Below are positions 59,944-64,000 of a stretch of DNA of 64,000 bases, piece after piece (the stretch's first letter is position 1; every line of letters begins with the position of its first letter). A program made the translations under genes and the position numbers. The stretch is taken from NCBI GenBank assembly GCA_947652115.1, contig OX393562.1, forward strand, positions 19,222,990 through 19,286,989, in the 5' to 3' direction. The DNA is from Blastomussa wellsi (lineage: Eukaryota > Cnidaria > Anthozoa > Scleractinia > Plerogyridae). The notes under the pieces are model-generated. The model was given only the letters and a program-made list of their open reading frames with translations. It was not told the origin of the DNA and made no database searches.

Positions 59944-60641
59944 ATGATATTCTTTATTTTGTGCTTCGACTTCATATTGAAACCACTTGTGACGTAGATA
60001 GTTATTTAATTTGCATAATACGAAAACGGAAATATCTCTGGAACGAAAGAAGATATTAAAAAAAGGAAACACCTCATTTTGAAAGGCCGTGTGGAATACA
60101 TTCTCCATACTGTTCAATCAGTTTTGCGTTTTATCTTCGGCCGAAAGGTTGCCTTAACATGGCAGCTTTTGTCAAGTCGTGCATATCGTGTAGTTATTTT
60201 TACGTGAAGTAGAAACTTGCTTTCCTCCCTTGGTCACGTGATATTCGGTCACTGGTGGGCCGCCATGTTGCACTTTTTAAGTTTGGTTTGAACTCTGAAC
60301 AGCTAAACCGGTTTGTTTTTACAAGATTGCTATTTCTTATATACCCTTCCTTACAACGCTTTCCTAAACCATTTGCATGATTTTCTTAAATCGAAAGAAG
60401 AGGAAGAACAGCAAGATTTTGAAAAATTAAAACTTCACTTAGGTAAAGTTATGTAATGGCGGAAACTGAATTGTGTTACAGTTTGCTTCGGTATGGCGAG
60501 GCGATTGATTAATTAACTTGAGCTTTAGTTCTAATTACAAACGCCCGTGTGCTCATATTGAATCACGAGCAGAGGAGATCTATAGTTTAGGAGGTCTTCA
60601 TACGTGCTTTTCTCAAACTCATTAATAATTCATCACGTTAA

Positions 60642-60840
60642 AGAAGCTACGTCACGGTTTGTGAATTTTGAAAAATTTATCCTAAATTTTTCAAATTAGT
60701 TATTTGCAATCCGTCTCAATCTTCTCCATCGTTAACCATCCTTGTTCCTTTTTGGTTTAGTATCACCACTTAGTTGTTTTTCTTCCTTAGTAAACTATTC
60801 AGTAGTTTTTAGGTAGTCACAATATCGTGACGTAGCTCCT
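60642..60840. mobile_element. TTAA-flanked MITE, 199 bp
   Basis: TTAA at 60638-60641 and 60841-60844 flanks termini AGAAGCTACGTCACG and CGTGACGTAGCTCCT. The related left end at 24495 shares the TTAA. The superfamily (piggyBac or Kolobok) is not settled without a transposase. Confidence 0.75.
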
Positions 60841-60971
60841 TTAAAACAAAGGAAATCAAAACCGTAACCGTGGTTTGGAAATGTGATCTTAACTAGCATA
60901 GACTTTTACGATTTTATTTCTTCGTCTTCTCCTTAGTTTTAGTTTTAGATATATCAAACACTCGAGACAGT

Positions 60972-61151
60972 GGCCGAATTTATACTAGAGACGAATTATC
61001 CGACGCCGAATTTATATTAGGAGACGATTTATCCGCCGATTTATCCGCGATTTATACTTAGACGATTTACCCGTCTCAGGCAGACGAATTACCCGTCTCG
61101 TGCGGCTAATTCGTCTCAGACGGATGATTCGTCTCTAGTATAAATTCGGCC
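60972..61151. mobile_element. MITE with 25-bp perfect TIR
   Basis: The termini are GGCCGAATTTATACTAGAGA continuing to CGAAT, exact at both ends. AGT flanks it on each side (60969-60971 and 61152-61154). The uninterrupted host sequence GACAGTGTTTCATC exists in sister repeats. Confidence 0.8.
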
Positions 61152-61614
61152 AGTGTTTCATCACATTTCCAAACTCCTAGAAGTGATGAAACACTGTCTC
61201 TCGTGTTTAATATATTACACTTTAACACAGAAAATCTTCAATTAAATCCTTGCTGCAGTTGCCTTCTATTTAGTCTCCAGTCCGAGGAATGGACTATACT
61301 GAGGTTTGACTCAACAACGGAGTCGGTTAAATAATACAATTCAATTTTAAATCTTTCCATAATTTTTGTCGGGAAAATCTGTCTCACGATCCTACGATCT
61401 TTGCTGACTAATGAAAACTCTAGGAAAATCAAAGTATAAACCATATGTTTTATTTCTTAAGGTATGACGTGTTCACCAAGTTTAAATTCCATTACATCGT
61501 TACTTGCAGAGAGATTCTGTCACACCTTGTGATGTCATCAATTCCTAAATGGTATAATACAGAAAATTTGACAATCTCTGGATGGAAAAGAGATACGAGA
61601 AAACGAAAAACGCC

Positions 61615-61615
<1 letters not shown>

Positions 61616-61647
<32 letters not shown>
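61616..61647 (+). repeat. (AATC)n microsatellite
   Basis: About eight uninterrupted CAAT units. Confidence 0.9.
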
Positions 61648-61648
<1 letters not shown>

Positions 61649-61711
61649 GTTTGTTTACCACATATTTACAATCAATATAGTGAAAAAAGCAAAAGAAAAA
61701 GAAAACGAGAA

Positions 61712-63710
61712 GTAAGATAAGATAAGATAAGATAAGATAACTTTATTTATACACGGTATTTCCATCAGCTTATTTAGAAGTATTTATGGTAATCAACTAA
61801 CTACCTATCTTCCTGGCTACAAAAAAGGTGTAAAATACAAAAGAATAAAAACTGCTTTTCATGGAGGCCGTGTTCAAAAAAAAAATACACTTAAAAATTT
61901 CGCTTAAGAATTATAATAAAATTTACTTAAAACTGTGGCGACTTAGTTTTGTCTTAAACTCGCTTAAGGAAGTCGCTTGTCTTAATTCTGAGGGTAAGTT
62001 GTTCCACAACTGAGCTCCACTGTATGAAAAACTTCTCTTCAGGTAATCAGTGCGAGGTTGTGGAAGAACTAGTTTGTTTTCGGTATTCCTCAAGCGATAA
62101 GCACTCGCGTTGTCGCGATAAACGAATTTAGATCGTAAATATTCTGGTGTCATCCCATGTAAAGTCTTATACATCATGATAGATTTCTTTTCTAATCTTT
62201 GATGACAGAGTTTACGCCACCCTAATGCCCGGAACACCTCATCTAAATCACTATCGTAGCTCGCAGACATCAAAATGCGGGCAGCACGATTTTGAAGCCT
62301 TTGAAGCTTTTCAGAAAGGCCCTTTCCACAGTTTCCCCATACCACATTGCAATAATCAAAGTGAGGCTGAACAAGGCTATTATAGACCCTGATCAAAATG
62401 TTAAATGGGATATAATTTCGTATTCGTTTAATTGCACCAATGGCCGAAGCAATCTTTTTACAAACATTTTCAATGTGACACTCCCAATTCAAGGTTTGAT
62501 CGATGTAGACCCCAAGGGATTTAGCTGATGCTACCTGTTCTACAGCCTTGTCATTTATAATAAGAGAAGGACTTTCTGAAAACTGCGATAACTTCTGCCT
62601 TGACGCAATAAGCATAAATTCTGATTTTGAAAAGTTCAAGGTGAGCTTGTTAGCTGACAGCCACGTGTACACGTTACTTAAGTCATAATTAAGGCAATCA
62701 TTTATATGCTTAACGTCTGCACTAGCAAATGTCAAGCTGGTATCGTCAGCATACATTCTGGTTTGTGAGTACCTCAGGCAATTTGGTAAGTCGTTAATAT
62801 ATAACAAGAACAAAAGGGGTCCCAAAATTGTTCCTTGAGGAACACCACATCTCAAGAATGTTGGTGTTGACTTACAGGAATTAATGTGACAAGTTTGAGT
62901 TCGATTATCAAGGTAAGAAGCAAACCATTTATAACTGAGCCGACGAATCCCATAATATTGTAATTTCCTTAACAAAATATCGTGATCAACTGTATCAAAG
63001 GCCTTTTTGAGGTCCAAAAAAACGACAGCGTTGACAAAACCACGATCAATGTTCATGGCCCAACTATCAGTAGCTTCAATTAGTGCCGTCAGTGTCGAAT
63101 GCAAAGAACGAAAACCAGATTGATGACGAGTAAGAAAGCTATTCTTAGTTAGATACTGATATAGCTGGTCGTAGATTATCCGTTCGAAAACCTTGGCCAC
63201 CACCGGAATTACTGATATTGGTCTATAATTTGTCGGATCAGAGCGCTTCCCGGAATTTTTATACAATGGAGTGATTCTAGCAGATTTCCATTCATCAGGG
63301 AAGATGCCAGTTATTAAGGATTGATTAAATATGCGAGTAAGAGGTTCCGCCAGTAGATCCGAACATTCCCTTAAAAGTTTCGCCGAAATATTATCTAATC
63401 CAGTTGCCTTTGACTTACAGAGTTTTGATAGATGTGCAAAGACATGTGCTGGTGTTGTTTTTTCAAATATGAAGTCTTTATCAGTTTCAGTAAGAAATTC
63501 TTCAAAGGATTTATCAACTTCCATTACATGCCTACTCAGGTTTGGCCCAATTTCCGTAAAAAAGGAATTTAGCATTTCTGCTATATCTGTATGGTCATTA
63601 GAATTTAGCCCAGAATTTAGAATTTAGTAACTGGTGAGGAGACCTCAAAAAACCTTAGGGTTTATACTAAGAGGTCCCTCGTTGATACATGGAAATTCAA
63701 TTGACTTGGC
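61712..63710 (-). mobile_element. 5'-truncated CR1/L2-type LINE
   Basis: On the minus strand a long ORF is followed by a 180-bp 3' UTR (ending CCGTGTATAAATAAAG) and a TTATC microsatellite tail at 61712-61741, a typical 3' end for this LINE group. Homology extends upstream of the ORF to about 63700, with two in-frame stops (63647-63645 TGA and 63626-63624 TAA). The endonuclease domain is not seen. Confidence 0.75.
61923..63575 (-). CDS. Reverse transcriptase of a CR1/L2-type non-LTR retrotransposon (truncated)
   Basis: The open frame has 550 residues. RT blocks in order are NYRPISVIPVVAKVFERII, LDLKKAFDTVDHDILL (block A), GVPQGTILGPLLFLLYINDL (block B) and RMYADDTSLTF (catalytic YADD, block C). 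The thumb segment has LNFSKSEFML and SLGVYIDQTLNWECHI. The C-terminal part has HFDYCNVVWG and ends FSYSGAQLWNNLPSELRQ. The frame start at 63575 is only the first ATG after upstream stops, so the native protein was longer. The YADD motif is intact, but the missing 5' part makes the copy non-autonomous. Confidence 0.9.
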   Translation of the reverse strand: MLNSFFTEIGPNLSRHVMEVDKSFEEFLTETDKDFIFEKTTPAHVFAHLSKLCKSKATGLDNISAKLLRECSDLLAEPLTRIFNQSLITGIFPDEWKSARITPLYKNSGKRSDPTNYRPISVIPVVAKVFERIIYDQLYQYLTKNSFLTRHQSGFRSLHSTLTALIEATDSWAMNIDRGFVNAVVFLDLKKAFDTVDHDILLRKLQYYGIRRLSYKWFASYLDNRTQTCHINSCKSTPTFLRCGVPQGTILGPLLFLLYINDLPNCLRYSQTRMYADDTSLTFASADVKHINDCLNYDLSNVYTWLSANKLTLNFSKSEFMLIASRQKLSQFSESPSLIINDKAVEQVASAKSLGVYIDQTLNWECHIENVCKKIASAIGAIKRIRNYIPFNILIRVYNSLVQPHFDYCNVVWGNCGKGLSEKLQRLQNRAARILMSASYDSDLDEVFRALGWRKLCHQRLEKKSIMMYKTLHGMTPEYLRSKFVYRDNASAYRLRNTENKLVLPQPRTDYLKRSFSYSGAQLWNNLPSELRQATSLSEFKTKLSRHSFK

Positions 63711-64000
63711 GAAATTGTGCTTGCATGCCAGATTCAGACATATCATACCCTTAATGATTTGTCAATTTGGTTATTTGTTTTATTTATCTTAATTCTTTAT
63801 TTTTAAAGGCGTCTCAAATAAGGGTTTTTTTCAATGGCTTGTTTTTTCATTTCATAGGCACTTTAATGGTTGAATGAATGCGATATTTTTGGAAACGTTC
63901 ATCAGCGAAAGGGTAAATGAGCTATATTCTGCTATTCGTTGTGCTCCCAATCTATTCCGGGCAACAAACTGGGTTCAAGTCTGTAGCTCCTCCCTCCCCC
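63711..64000. other. End of window, no gene seen
   Basis: AT-rich sequence beyond the truncated LINE, with no supported feature. Confidence 0.5.

Larger units (their letters stand above)
60600..61230 (+). repeat. ACAGTGTTTCATC-family repeat carrying two nested MITEs
   Basis: The outer sequence (CTCATTAATAATTCATC, GGTTTGGAAATGTGATCTTA, CACTCGAGACAGTG...TTTCATC) matches 6320-6620 and 26950-27120. Elements at 60642-60840 and 60972-61151 interrupt it. Confidence 0.65.

Overview
The window is animal nuclear DNA, most likely from an anthozoan cnidarian such as a stony coral. Conserved metazoan genes are split into short exons by AT-rich introns with GT...AG borders. Most of the rest is cnidarian-type repeat DNA: Penelope-like elements, CR1/L2-type LINEs, tRNA-derived SINEs and many palindromic MITEs. 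A secreted MACPF-domain gene lies towards the right. No bacterial gene organisation is present.

Left third (1-24.4 kb): four conserved genes in two head-to-head pairs. DRG2 (minus, one open frame) and an NSE4/NSMCE4A subunit gene of the SMC5/6 complex (plus, 10 exons) share about 235 bp of upstream DNA. LYAR (minus, 8 exons) and B4GALT7 (plus, 6 exons) share about 420 bp. NSMCE4A and LYAR converge across 6.8-9.2 kb. I assembled the exons by reading splice sites and checking that phases close. DRG2 acts in translation and ribosome-associated GTPase function, NSE4 in chromosome maintenance, LYAR in the nucleolus, and B4GALT7 in the Golgi, making the second sugar of the glycosaminoglycan linker.

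Middle (24.4-43.8 kb): no gene I can name. It holds Penelope-like copies, some inverted and one keeping a GIY-YIG fragment, elements flanked by TTAA, a CR1/L2-type LINE tail and a TTAA element with a small acidic ORF. Exon-like segments on both strands hint at unannotated transcripts, possibly non-coding.

43.8-47.5 kb: a decayed virus-like mobile element. It has a long hairpin, an N-terminal fragment of a large ORF broken by a Penelope-like insertion, a frameshifted structural-type ORF and a convergent coiled-coil/membrane ORF with one internal stop. I infer it is Polinton-like or adintovirus-like; no polymerase, integrase or capsid core is present to prove this.

Right part (47.5-64 kb): gene-poor and rich in palindromic repeats. 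The clear gene is an intronless 476-residue secreted MACPF protein, bracketed by copies of one repeat family. The window ends in a 5'-truncated CR1/L2-type LINE with a long reverse-transcriptase ORF on the minus strand.
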